Assembly: GCA_030727405.1 (NCBI GenBank)
Contig: JANRBR010000031.1
Coordinates: 17,182-61,862, forward strand
DNA from: Crocinitomicaceae bacterium
Lineage (GTDB): Bacteria; Bacteroidota; Bacteroidia; Flavobacteriales_D; Crocinitomicaceae
Length of the DNA stretch: 44,681 nt
Direction of reading: 5' to 3'
Both the position numbers and the translations under genes were made by a program. Below, in pieces: positions 1 through 7,952 of this stretch; the first letter of the stretch is position 1, and every line of letters begins with the position of its first letter. The notes beneath the pieces were generated by a model, which was given only the letters and a program-made list of their open reading frames with translations, ran no database searches and was not told the origin of the DNA.

Positions 1-116
1 AATAAACAATAATCGCATGGGTCTGTTTCTATGTTTCAACAAAGATGCAAAATAAAAATAACACGCAGATATTGCAAAAACTTGTAATATTGCGCTTGTT
101 GTTAAAATCGTAAAAA
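1..116. other. Upstream non-coding edge of the window
   Basis: AT-rich stretch before the first gene. I see no coding region, hairpin or repeat. An imperfect -7-like TAATATTG at 85-92 lies 24 bases before the rfbC start, but no -33 TTG is properly spaced from it, so the rfbC promoter is unresolved and may lie outside the window. Confidence 0.4.
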
Positions 117-659
117 GTGAAAGTAATAGCTGAATTTCCGGAAGGACTCATTTCTTTTTATCCAAGCATATTTTCGGATGACCGAGGGCTTTTCTTGGAG
201 ACATTTCAACATGAATTCTATGCGAATCACCTCGGTAATTTCGCATTTCCTCAAGACAATTTATCCAAATCCCACAAAGGGGTTTTACGCGGCCTCCATT
301 TTCAAGCACCTCCATTTGATCAAGGGAAATTAGTCCAAGTCATAGCTGGAAGCGTGTTAGACGTAGCCGTTGACCTTCGGAAAAATTCACCTAGTTTCGG
401 AAAACATTTCAAAATCATTTTAGATGCTCAACAGCGAAATCAACTCTGGATTCCTCCTGGTTTCGCACATGGATTTTTATCTTTAGAAGACGATACGCTT
501 TTTTCCTACAAATGCACGAATACATATAGCAAAGACCACGAGGGATGCTTGCGTTGGGATGATCCTGTAGTTGGCATCGATTGGGGCATTGAAAATCCAA
601 TTGTATCAGAAAAAGACCAACTTGGCACACTGCTTCATGATTTACAAAGTCCATTTTAA
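117..659 (+). CDS. rfbC: dTDP-4-dehydrorhamnose 3,5-epimerase
   Basis: A 180-residue RmlC/RfbC-family cupin enzyme that epimerises dTDP-4-keto-6-deoxyglucose at C3 and C5 in cytoplasmic dTDP-L-rhamnose synthesis for surface polysaccharide. Family motifs appear in order: DDRGLFLETF near residue 21, GVLRGLHFQ with the catalytic-base His near residue 60, QGKLVQVIAGSVLDVAVDLR, and WIPPGFAHGF followed by a Tyr-containing YKCTN segment. Length is normal. The start is GTG at 117, which puts the usual short beta strand at the N terminus. No other rhamnose-pathway genes are in view. The next gene, uvrA, begins 5 bases downstream, so the two may be co-transcribed. Some family members act on other dTDP-sugars, so the exact product is inferred. 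Confidence 0.93.
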   Translation: MKVIAEFPEGLISFYPSIFSDDRGLFLETFQHEFYANHLGNFAFPQDNLSKSHKGVLRGLHFQAPPFDQGKLVQVIAGSVLDVAVDLRKNSPSFGKHFKIILDAQQRNQLWIPPGFAHGFLSLEDDTLFSYKCTNTYSKDHEGCLRWDDPVVGIDWGIENPIVSEKDQLGTLLHDLQSPF

Positions 660-664
660 GTTTC

Positions 665-3490
665 ATGCAAAAAAAATCAACCAAAGGATTACAAGAAACC
701 ATCGATATTTACGGAGCGAGGGAACATAATTTAAAAAATGTAACGCTTCAAATACCTCGAAATGAATTAATTGTATTCACCGGGCTTAGCGGAAGCGGAA
801 AATCAAGTTTAGCATTTGACACCATTTTTGCAGAGGGACAACGGAGGTACATTGATACGTTTTCAAGTTACGTCAAACAATTTATTGGCGGACTCGAACG
901 ACCGGATGTCGATAAAATTGATGGACTTAGTCCTGTTATTTCCATTGAACAAAAAACGGTTTCCAGGTCACCTAGGTCAACGGTCGGAACGATTACTGAA
1001 TTGTACGATTTCTTCCGATTGTTATTTGCGCGCATTGGAACGGCATATTCCTATGTGACAAATGAGCCCATGGTGAAATACTCGGACGATGCCATCTGTC
1101 AGCGAATAGAAAAAGACTTTCATGGCCGAAAAGTTGCCTTCCTTGCTCCTAAAATAAAAGGACGCAAGGGACATTACCGCGAACTTTTTGAACAAATTCT
1201 TCGAAACGGATATACCAAAGTTCGGGTGGATGGGGAAATTAAGGAAATCGTGAAAGGAATGAAGTTGGACCGATATAAAATTCACGACATTGAAGTGGTG
1301 GTCGACCGCATGCTCATTGGACAAGTGGATGAAAAGCGCGTTTATGATTCCGTTTTGATTGCCATGAAAATGGGCGAATCAGCAATGATGGTCATGGACC
1401 TCGAAGCAGACACGGTAAAGCATTACAGCCGGTCTTTAATGTGTCCAACAAGTGGAATTAGTTACCCAGAACCTGAACCTAGCCTATTTTCCTTTAATTC
1501 TCCCTATGGCGCTTGTCCATGTTGCAAAGGACTTGGTGAAGTAAGCGAAATCGACATTGATAAAATCATACCGAACCCTTCTTTATCTATCCGAAAAGGA
1601 GGATTTGCTCCATTAGGTGAATACAAACGCATCTGGATATTCGAGAAGATGGAATCCATCCTCCTAAAACAAGGATACTCCATTAACACGCCGATTGCAG
1701 ATTTAGACGAGGAATTGATTCAGTTGTTTTTGTATGGAAATGAGGACATGGAAATGAATACGAAGTCCAACGAAGATCGCTTCGAAGGAATTGCCAATTT
1801 CATGTCACGGCATTCCGAAGACAGTTCAGCTGGAATTCAACGTTGGGCTCAAGGATTCATGAATAAAAAAATGTGTCCAGATTGTCATGGAACACGGATC
1901 CGTAAAGAAGCGCTCCAATTTAAATTGAACAATCAAACGATTGGCGACATCGCTTTTATGGACTTTGAACAACTGGACCGTTGGGCGAATGAAATTGAAG
2001 CACATTTGAATTCCGATCAAAAACTCATTGGCGCCGAAATCCTGAAAGAAATCAGAACCCGCATTCGATTCATATTGGAAGTTGGATTAGACTACCTCAC
2101 GCTGCATCGAAGTGCCAAAAGTTTATCCGGTGGTGAAGCACAACGCATCCGACTAGCGACCCAAATTGGAACAGAATTAATTAATGTCTTGTATGTTCTA
2201 GATGAGCCATCTATTGGACTGCACCAACGAGACAATACAAAACTCATTCAATCCTTAAAACGGTTGAGAGACGTCGGTAATTCGGTCTTGGTTGTTGAAC
2301 ACGACAAGGAAATGATTGAAGCAGCGGATTTCATTGTGGACATTGGTCCGGGAGCTGGCTCTTTTGGTGGAAACATCGTGAGTGCTGGAGACCTACAATC
2401 AGTATTAAGCAGTAATTCATTGACTGCGCAATATTTAAATGGAAGGCGAAAAATTGAAGTACCCGAAAAACGACGAAAAGGCAACGGAAATCAACTTACA
2501 TTAAAAGGAGCGAATGGACACAACTTGAAAAATGTTCAATTCTCCATTCCACTCGGCACTTTTACGTGTGTAACAGGAGTTTCTGGGAGTGGTAAATCCT
2601 CCCTCATCAATCAAACGCTCTACCCGCTATTAATGAATCACTTTTACCAGGACATCCGAAAACCACTGGAGTATAAGTCCATCGAAGGATTGGAGCACCT
2701 TGATAAAGTGATTGAAATTGATCAAAGTCCAATCGGTAGAACACCAAGGTCAAATCCAGTCACCTACACAAAGGTTTTCGATGAAATTCGAAGCCTTTTT
2801 GCTGCTTTGCCAGAATCCCAAATTCGAGGATATAAAGCCGGGAGGTTTTCCTTTAATGTAGCTGGCGGAAAATGTGAAACATGCAATGGCGGCGGTTTGA
2901 AATTAATCGAAATGAACTTTCTGCCAGATGTTTACGTTGAATGTGAAACCTGCAATGGGAAACGTTATAATCCAGAAACCTTGGAAGTACGTTACAAAGG
3001 AAAAAACATTTCGGATGTCCTCAACATGACCATTGAAGAATCAGTTCCCTTCTTTGAAAATCACCCCAAAATCTTCCGGATATTAAGCACCTTGCAACAA
3101 GTTGGACTCGGATACATTAAACTTGGTCAATCCTCCACCACTTTGTCTGGAGGCGAGGCACAACGAATTAAACTTGCGACTGAACTCGCGAAAAAAGCCA
3201 CAGGAAAAACCATTTACATCCTAGATGAACCCTCCACTGGATTGCATTTCGAAGACATTCGAATGTTGCTAGATGTACTTCAACGATTGGTCAATGAAGG
3301 AAATACAGTTTTAGTCATCGAACACAACATGGACATTATTAAAATCGCAGACCACATCATTGACCTTGGTCCAGAAGGTGGATTCAGAGGAGGAACTATA
3401 CTGTTCAATGGAACACCCGAACAGATGGTTAAAAAAGCACAAGCAAAATCGCATACCGCAAAATATTTGGCTCCAGAATTAACGAAATGA
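665..3490 (+). CDS. uvrA: Excinuclease ABC subunit UvrA
   Basis: A 941-residue damage-recognition ATPase of nucleotide excision repair, which acts as a dimer loading UvrB on damaged DNA. Two ABC modules are visible: Walker A GLSGSGKSS near residue 39 and GVSGSGKSS near 640, and two LSGGEAQRI signatures followed by LDEPS Walker B boxes. The C-terminal zinc module is complete (Cys737, Cys740, Cys760, Cys763). The first zinc module is irregular: Cys260 is followed by Ser263 where the second Cys is expected, then Cys284 and Cys287, with an extra Cys286. The glycine-rich C-terminal tail found in some UvrA proteins is not obvious. It follows rfbC by 5 bases with no functional link. Confidence 0.97.
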   Translation: MQKKSTKGLQETIDIYGAREHNLKNVTLQIPRNELIVFTGLSGSGKSSLAFDTIFAEGQRRYIDTFSSYVKQFIGGLERPDVDKIDGLSPVISIEQKTVSRSPRSTVGTITELYDFFRLLFARIGTAYSYVTNEPMVKYSDDAICQRIEKDFHGRKVAFLAPKIKGRKGHYRELFEQILRNGYTKVRVDGEIKEIVKGMKLDRYKIHDIEVVVDRMLIGQVDEKRVYDSVLIAMKMGESAMMVMDLEADTVKHYSRSLMCPTSGISYPEPEPSLFSFNSPYGACPCCKGLGEVSEIDIDKIIPNPSLSIRKGGFAPLGEYKRIWIFEKMESILLKQGYSINTPIADLDEELIQLFLYGNEDMEMNTKSNEDRFEGIANFMSRHSEDSSAGIQRWAQGFMNKKMCPDCHGTRIRKEALQFKLNNQTIGDIAFMDFEQLDRWANEIEAHLNSDQKLIGAEILKEIRTRIRFILEVGLDYLTLHRSAKSLSGGEAQRIRLATQIGTELINVLYVLDEPSIGLHQRDNTKLIQSLKRLRDVGNSVLVVEHDKEMIEAADFIVDIGPGAGSFGGNIVSAGDLQSVLSSNSLTAQYLNGRRKIEVPEKRRKGNGNQLTLKGANGHNLKNVQFSIPLGTFTCVTGVSGSGKSSLINQTLYPLLMNHFYQDIRKPLEYKSIEGLEHLDKVIEIDQSPIGRTPRSNPVTYTKVFDEIRSLFAALPESQIRGYKAGRFSFNVAGGKCETCNGGGLKLIEMNFLPDVYVECETCNGKRYNPETLEVRYKGKNISDVLNMTIEESVPFFENHPKIFRILSTLQQVGLGYIKLGQSSTTLSGGEAQRIKLATELAKKATGKTIYILDEPSTGLHFEDIRMLLDVLQRLVNEGNTVLVIEHNMDIIKIADHIIDLGPEGGFRGGTILFNGTPEQMVKKAQAKSHTAKYLAPELTK

Positions 3491-3591
3491 CTCAAATTGA
3501 ATGATAAATCTTTTTTGACTGGTCATTCATTGGATAAATTGAATTAATTTTACGCCCGAAAACGAAAATTAAATACTTAAACTAGAATAAA

Positions 3592-3909
3592 ATGGCAGTA
3601 GAAATCACAGATGCGAACTTTGACGAATTAGTCATGAAGTCCGATAAACCAGTTGTTGTTGATTTTTGGGCTGAGTGGTGTGGTCCTTGCCGCATGATTG
3701 GTCCAGTTATCGAAGAAATGGCAAATGAATACGAAGGAAAAGCAGTTATTGGAAAAGTAAATGTTGACTTAAACTCAGGTGTTTCTGCTCAATTTGGTGT
3801 CCGAAGCATTCCAACGGTTTTGTTCATTAAAAACGGTGAAGTAGTTGATAAATCTGTCGGAGCTGTTCCAAAAGCAATCCTAGAAGAAAAACTGAATTCA
3901 CTAATGTAA
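3592..3909 (+). CDS. trxA: Thioredoxin
   Basis: A 105-residue cytoplasmic thioredoxin that reduces disulfides in client proteins such as ribonucleotide reductase. The active site WCGPC has Cys30 and Cys33, preceded by VVDFWAEW, and the cis-proline loop is SIPTVLF. There is no signal peptide, unlike the two TlpA-like proteins near 31 kb. A weak promoter candidate, TAATTTTA at 3545-3552, lies about 40 bases upstream. A strong terminator follows directly, so trxA is probably monocistronic. Confidence 0.96.
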   Translation: MAVEITDANFDELVMKSDKPVVVDFWAEWCGPCRMIGPVIEEMANEYEGKAVIGKVNVDLNSGVSAQFGVRSIPTVLFIKNGEVVDKSVGAVPKAILEEKLNSLM

Positions 3910-3913
3910 TTTC

Positions 3914-3937
3914 AAAGGGAGTTCGCTCCCTTTTTTT
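3914..3937 (+). terminator. Rho-independent terminator after trxA
   Basis: Perfect 8-bp stem AAAGGGAG (3914-3921) and CTCCCTTT (3926-3933) with a TTCG loop, running into an uninterrupted T tract to 3937. It begins 5 bases after the trxA stop. Confidence 0.9.
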
Positions 3938-3942
3938 ATGCC

Positions 3943-4650
3943 ATGAAAGATTTTTTAAGAAGATTAAAGTATTACGGCCTAGGTTTCATTATCGGGACAA
4001 TCATGGTTGTTTTCATGTTCGATAACAAGGGCTGTAGTTGGTTTCCATCCAATCGGGTAAAAGACAATTTGTTTAACCGAATGATCGTGATCAATCCAGA
4101 CAATCTTCATTTCATAAAAGATCAAGGCTTTTCAGAATCGGCCTTTTTGAAGACCATTCAAGATGGAGATGTTGATTTTGGAAAAAGTAAAAAACAAGGC
4201 TTAGATAAAGTTTACCGCATTGATTACCAAACACCAAGTGGCATAAAGCAACATTGCTTTATGACCATGGGAGACGAAAGCTTCATCACAGAAGTCATCT
4301 TTTCCAAACAAAACGCCCTAAAAGTCACACCGAGCAAATCCGATATTAGGGACGGGAAGATTCTGTTTTTCCCTAAAAATCAATTTTTATTTTACATGGA
4401 CTCCTCTCAAGTTTTTCAAAAAGAAATGAAGGAGGCGGGTGTTTCTAACGACAAACAATTGAACCTATTGATTCGTAAATTTGGTGAATTTTCATTCAAT
4501 TACGCTCAATTAAACACACATCCTAAACCCATTCACGGCATACGTTTTCAGACCAAGAAAGGTGCTAAGGAATCACTTTGCGTACAATGTATCTGGTTCA
4601 AAGATAAAATCAAAGTCTATTCCCTAAAAAGAGAAGCAAAGGATTTCTAA
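3943..4650 (+). CDS. Membrane-anchored DUF4258-like protein
   Basis: A 235-residue protein with an N-terminal hydrophobic segment (about residues 10-27, YYGLGFIIGTIMVVFMF) and no clear cleavage site, so it is probably anchored with the rest in the periplasm. The N terminus and the later segment with GDVDFGKSKKQ recall small flavobacterial proteins labelled DUF4258; the name rests on memory of that pattern. The C-terminal half, after about residue 125, looks like a second copy of the same type of domain or an unrelated extension. No catalytic motif is visible. The start codon sits 5 bases after the trxA terminator T tract, so expression needs read-through or an unrecognised promoter. Function unknown. 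Confidence 0.6.
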   Translation: MKDFLRRLKYYGLGFIIGTIMVVFMFDNKGCSWFPSNRVKDNLFNRMIVINPDNLHFIKDQGFSESAFLKTIQDGDVDFGKSKKQGLDKVYRIDYQTPSGIKQHCFMTMGDESFITEVIFSKQNALKVTPSKSDIRDGKILFFPKNQFLFYMDSSQVFQKEMKEAGVSNDKQLNLLIRKFGEFSFNYAQLNTHPKPIHGIRFQTKKGAKESLCVQCIWFKDKIKVYSLKREAKDF

Positions 4651-4715
4651 CAAATTTGGACTTTTTATTGTTAATAAATTGACTTTTGTCAGTGTTTCAC
4701 CGTCTTAGCTTTTAG

Positions 4716-4723
4716 TAACTTTG
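4716..4723 (+). promoter_or_regulatory. -7 box upstream of lpxD
   Basis: TAACTTTG, an exact match to the Bacteroidota -7 consensus TAnnTTTG, ends 4 bases before the lpxD ATG at 4728. Transcription would begin at or within a few bases of the start codon. No correctly spaced -33 TTG is visible (nearest is 4686-4688, 27 bases away). Confidence 0.65.
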
Positions 4724-4727
4724 ATTA

Positions 4728-5768
4728 ATGGAATTTACAGCTGAACAAATCGCTGGCCTTTTACAAGGAGAAGTTGATGGGAATCCATCAGTTTGTGTAA
4801 GTGGGCTAGCAAAAATTGAAGAAGGTTCAGAAGGCTCACTTAGTTTTCTTTCCAATCCTAAATACGAGGAATTCATTTACACGACAGGATCAAGCATCTG
4901 TATTGTCAACAAAACCTTTCTTGCAGCTAAATCCTTGCCCAAACAATTAACGCTGATCCGAGTAGACGATGCCTATGCGTGCTTCGCAAAATTACTTGTA
5001 CTTTATAACAATATGAATCGCAAGGAACCTGCCATTGAACAACCAAGCTTCATTCATGAAACAGCAACTCTTGGCCTTGACCCTTATGTAGGGGCATTCG
5101 CATACATCGGGAAAAATGTGCGCATCGGGAACAATGTTCAAATTTATCCAAATGTTGTGCTTGGGGACAATGTTCAAATCGGGGACAATTCCATACTTTT
5201 TGCGAATGTCAGCATCTATGCCGATTGTCAAATTGGACAAAACGTGATCATTCACGCAGGTACGGTGATTGGTTCGGATGGATTTGGTTATGCACCAGAT
5301 GAGAACCGGGTGTATCAAAAAATTCCTCAAATCGGAAATGTCATCATTGAGGATGACGTTGAAATTGGTTCCAATTGCTCCATTGACCGCGCTACAATGG
5401 GTTCGACGTTTATTCGAAAAGGTGTCAAAATCGATAACCTTTGTCAAATTGCACACAACGTAGATGTAGATGAGCATACGGCTATGGCTGCTCAAGTTGG
5501 AATTGCCGGTTCTGCAAAAATTGGGAAACATGTGATGATCGGTGGTCAAACCGGCATTGCTGGACACCTTCACATTGCAGATGACACGAAAATTGTTGCG
5601 CAATCTGGTATTCCATCATCGATAAAAAAAGCGGACACCTTAATGGGATCTCCTGCTTTTCATCACAATGACTTTAAACGATCCTATTTAGGATTCAGGA
5701 AATTACCTTATATCTTATCCAAAATCTATGAGTTCGAAAAACAATTAAAAGAACTCACTAAAAAATAA
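4728..5768 (+). CDS. lpxD: UDP-3-O-acylglucosamine N-acyltransferase LpxD
   Basis: A 346-residue cytoplasmic enzyme of lipid A synthesis that adds the N-linked 3-hydroxyacyl chain from acyl-ACP to UDP-3-O-acyl-glucosamine. Residues 1-100 form the LpxD N-terminal uridine-binding domain ([16 protein letters not shown]). From about 110 the chain is a left-handed beta-helix of hexapeptide repeats ([13 protein letters not shown] and similar). The catalytic His is His243 in [19 protein letters not shown]. The C-terminal helix ends in basic residues. It leads a lipid A operon, with lpxC-fabZ 5 bases downstream. Confidence 0.96.
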   Translation: MEFTAEQIAGLLQGEVDGNPSVCVSGLAKIEEGSEGSLSFLSNPKYEEFIYTTGSSICIVNKTFLAAKSLPKQLTLIRVDDAYACFAKLLVLYNNMNRKEPAIEQPSFIHETATLGLDPYVGAFAYIGKNVRIGNNVQIYPNVVLGDNVQIGDNSILFANVSIYADCQIGQNVIIHAGTVIGSDGFGYAPDENRVYQKIPQIGNVIIEDDVEIGSNCSIDRATMGSTFIRKGVKIDNLCQIAHNVDVDEHTAMAAQVGIAGSAKIGKHVMIGGQTGIAGHLHIADDTKIVAQSGIPSSIKKADTLMGSPAFHHNDFKRSYLGFRKLPYILSKIYEFEKQLKELTKK

Positions 5769-5773
5769 TTTGA

Positions 5774-7174
5774 ATGACTGAAAAACAACGCACGCTAAAA
5801 GAAGCAATTGTTTTTAATGGTGTAGGACTTCACACAGGCGAAGCTGTCACCATGGAAATTTGTCCAGCTAATGATAACCACGGATACAAATTTCAACGAG
5901 TTGATTTAGAAAATCAACCAATCATCAAAGCGGATGTCGATTTCGTAGTTGCTACAGATCGCGGCACAACCCTGGAACAACATGGCGCTCGAGTGTATAC
6001 GACAGAACATGTTCTTGCAGCGTTATATGCTTGTCAAGTGGACAACGCGCTCATCAAAATAAATGGTCCAGAAATTCCCATCATGGATGGTAGTTCCATT
6101 CTTTTTGTCAATGAAATTGAACGTATTGGTTATGAGGATCAGTCTGCTGACCGTGAATATTTTGAATTAAATGAGAATATTCCGTGGGAAGACCTAGAGA
6201 AAGGAATTGAGTTCTTAGCGATTCCGGATATTAATTACCGATTAACGGTCATGGTGGACTATAATTCGCCAGTGCTTGGTACCCAGCATGCAAGCATGTA
6301 CCAACTGAAAGACTTCAAAAAAGAAATTGCTCGCTGTCGAACTTTTGTATTTCTGAGAGAACTGGAATATTTGGCGACGAATAACCTCATCAAAGGTGGT
6401 GATTTGGATAATGCCATTGTTTTAGTGGATCGACCAGATGTGAGTCAAGAAGAATTGGACCGACTTGCTAAACTGCTCGGTAAGGATAAATTGCAAATTT
6501 CCATTGATGGTATTGGTGTTTTGAATAGCACTAAATTACAATACGAGAACGAACCAGCTCGACATAAATTATTAGACATTGTTGGTGATTTGGCCTTGGT
6601 AGGAAAACCGATTAAAGCACACATCTTAGCTGCTCGACCAGGACATTCCGGAAACGTACGCTTTGCCAAAGTGTTGAAAGAGCAAATTAAAAAACAACAA
6701 AATCAAGGCAGAATTTTCGATTTATCGAAAGATCCAGTTTATGACATCAATGACATTGAACGAATTCTCCCGCATCGATACCCCTTTTTAATGGTGGATA
6801 AGATCATGGAAATTCATGAAAACTCAATCATCGGAGTGAAAAACATCACCATGAACGAACCACAGTTTACGGGACATTTCCCTGGTAACCCGGTGTTTCC
6901 CGGAGTTCTTCAAATTGAAGCTATGGCGCAAGTTGGTGGGATTTTCGCCCTGACAAAAGTAGAAGACCCACATTTATATTCGACTTATTTCATGAAAATT
7001 GACAACGTTCGATTCAAACAAAAAGTCATGCCAGGAGATACCGTAGTTTTCGAATTGGAATTAACATCGCCCATCCGAAGAGGTTTAGTTGAAATGAGCG
7101 GAAAAGCTTTTGTGAATGGAAAAGTTGTTTCCGAAGCAAGCATGCTCGCACAAATAATTAAAGACAAAGAATAA
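5774..7174 (+). CDS. lpxC/fabZ: Fused UDP-3-O-acyl-GlcNAc deacetylase / 3-hydroxyacyl-ACP dehydratase (LpxC-FabZ)
   Basis: A 466-residue bifunctional protein. Residues 1-305 are LpxC, the zinc deacetylase for the committed step of lipid A synthesis: Glu78 and His79 in TTEHVL, His264 and Asp268 in HKLLDIVGD, and catalytic His291 in ARPGHSGNVRF. Residues about 320-466 are FabZ, the hot-dog-fold dehydratase of fatty acid elongation: ILPHRYPFLMVDKI, then His368 in GHFPGNPVFPG and Glu382. The fusion is typical of Bacteroidota. It joins the two enzymes that compete for 3-hydroxyacyl-ACP-derived flux, so one chain may balance lipid A against phospholipid. lpxA begins on the base after its stop codon. 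Confidence 0.97.
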   Translation: MTEKQRTLKEAIVFNGVGLHTGEAVTMEICPANDNHGYKFQRVDLENQPIIKADVDFVVATDRGTTLEQHGARVYTTEHVLAALYACQVDNALIKINGPEIPIMDGSSILFVNEIERIGYEDQSADREYFELNENIPWEDLEKGIEFLAIPDINYRLTVMVDYNSPVLGTQHASMYQLKDFKKEIARCRTFVFLRELEYLATNNLIKGGDLDNAIVLVDRPDVSQEELDRLAKLLGKDKLQISIDGIGVLNSTKLQYENEPARHKLLDIVGDLALVGKPIKAHILAARPGHSGNVRFAKVLKEQIKKQQNQGRIFDLSKDPVYDINDIERILPHRYPFLMVDKIMEIHENSIIGVKNITMNEPQFTGHFPGNPVFPGVLQIEAMAQVGGIFALTKVEDPHLYSTYFMKIDNVRFKQKVMPGDTVVFELELTSPIRRGLVEMSGKAFVNGKVVSEASMLAQIIKDKE

Positions 7175-7951
7175 ATGATTTCATCCTTAGCTTCGGTTTC
7201 GAAAGATGCCCAAATTGGACAAAACGTCCGAATTGATCCCTTTGCCGTCATTCACGAAGATGTCATCATCGGGAATGGAACCCGAATTCATTCGAACGTC
7301 GCATTGTATCCTGGAACACGCATCGGCGAAGACTGCGAAGTCTTTCCTGGTGCTGTATTGGGCGTAATACCACAAGATCTAAAATTCGACAATGAATACA
7401 CGACTGTTGAAATTGGGAATAACACCAAAATTCGAGAGTGCGTGACCATTCATCGTGGAACGAGCGACAAAATGAAAACGGCTGTTGGAGACAATTGTTT
7501 ACTCATGACCTATGTTCACGTTGCGCACGATTGTCAAATTGGAAACAACGTAATTTTAGCAAGTTACACCGGGCTTTCTGGTCATGTAATCATTGATGAT
7601 TTCGCCATACTTGAAGGCAAAGTAGCTGCACAACAATTTGCACACATTGGTAAACACGCTTTTATCGGAGGAGCATCGTTGATTCGAAAAGATGTACCGC
7701 CTTACATCAAAGCGGCACGTGAACCACTAACCTTTGCTGGAGTCAATTCGGTTGGACTGAGAAGAAGAGGTTATTCAGATGAACAAGTTAGGGAAATAGA
7801 AGACATTTACCGAACGCTTTACGTTCAAAATAGCAACATTTCAAAAGGCTGTGAAGCTGTTCTTCAAAGCATGGATAAAACACCCCTTCGGGATGAAATC
7901 ATTGGTTTCATACAGTCGTCCGATAAAGGAGTAATTCGAGGGATGATTTAA
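7175..7951 (+). CDS. lpxA: UDP-N-acetylglucosamine O-acyltransferase LpxA
   Basis: A 258-residue first enzyme of lipid A synthesis, which transfers a 3-hydroxyacyl chain from ACP to UDP-GlcNAc. A hexapeptide-repeat beta-helix covers about residues 1-190, followed by a helical C-terminal part starting GLRRRGYS. The catalytic-base position is His118 in HVAHDC. The conserved HQF segment of most LpxA proteins reads AAQQF (Gln153 in place of His). The ATG directly follows the lpxC-fabZ TAA with no gap, suggesting translational coupling. rlmD begins 1 base after its stop. Confidence 0.95.
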   Translation: MISSLASVSKDAQIGQNVRIDPFAVIHEDVIIGNGTRIHSNVALYPGTRIGEDCEVFPGAVLGVIPQDLKFDNEYTTVEIGNNTKIRECVTIHRGTSDKMKTAVGDNCLLMTYVHVAHDCQIGNNVILASYTGLSGHVIIDDFAILEGKVAAQQFAHIGKHAFIGGASLIRKDVPPYIKAAREPLTFAGVNSVGLRRRGYSDEQVREIEDIYRTLYVQNSNISKGCEAVLQSMDKTPLRDEIIGFIQSSDKGVIRGMI

Positions 7952-7952
7952 G

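Noticed and set aside
4992-5603. 203-codon open frame on the minus strand
   Set aside because: It is antisense to the hexapeptide-repeat part of lpxD; the repeats create a periodic open frame, and the translation resembles no protein.
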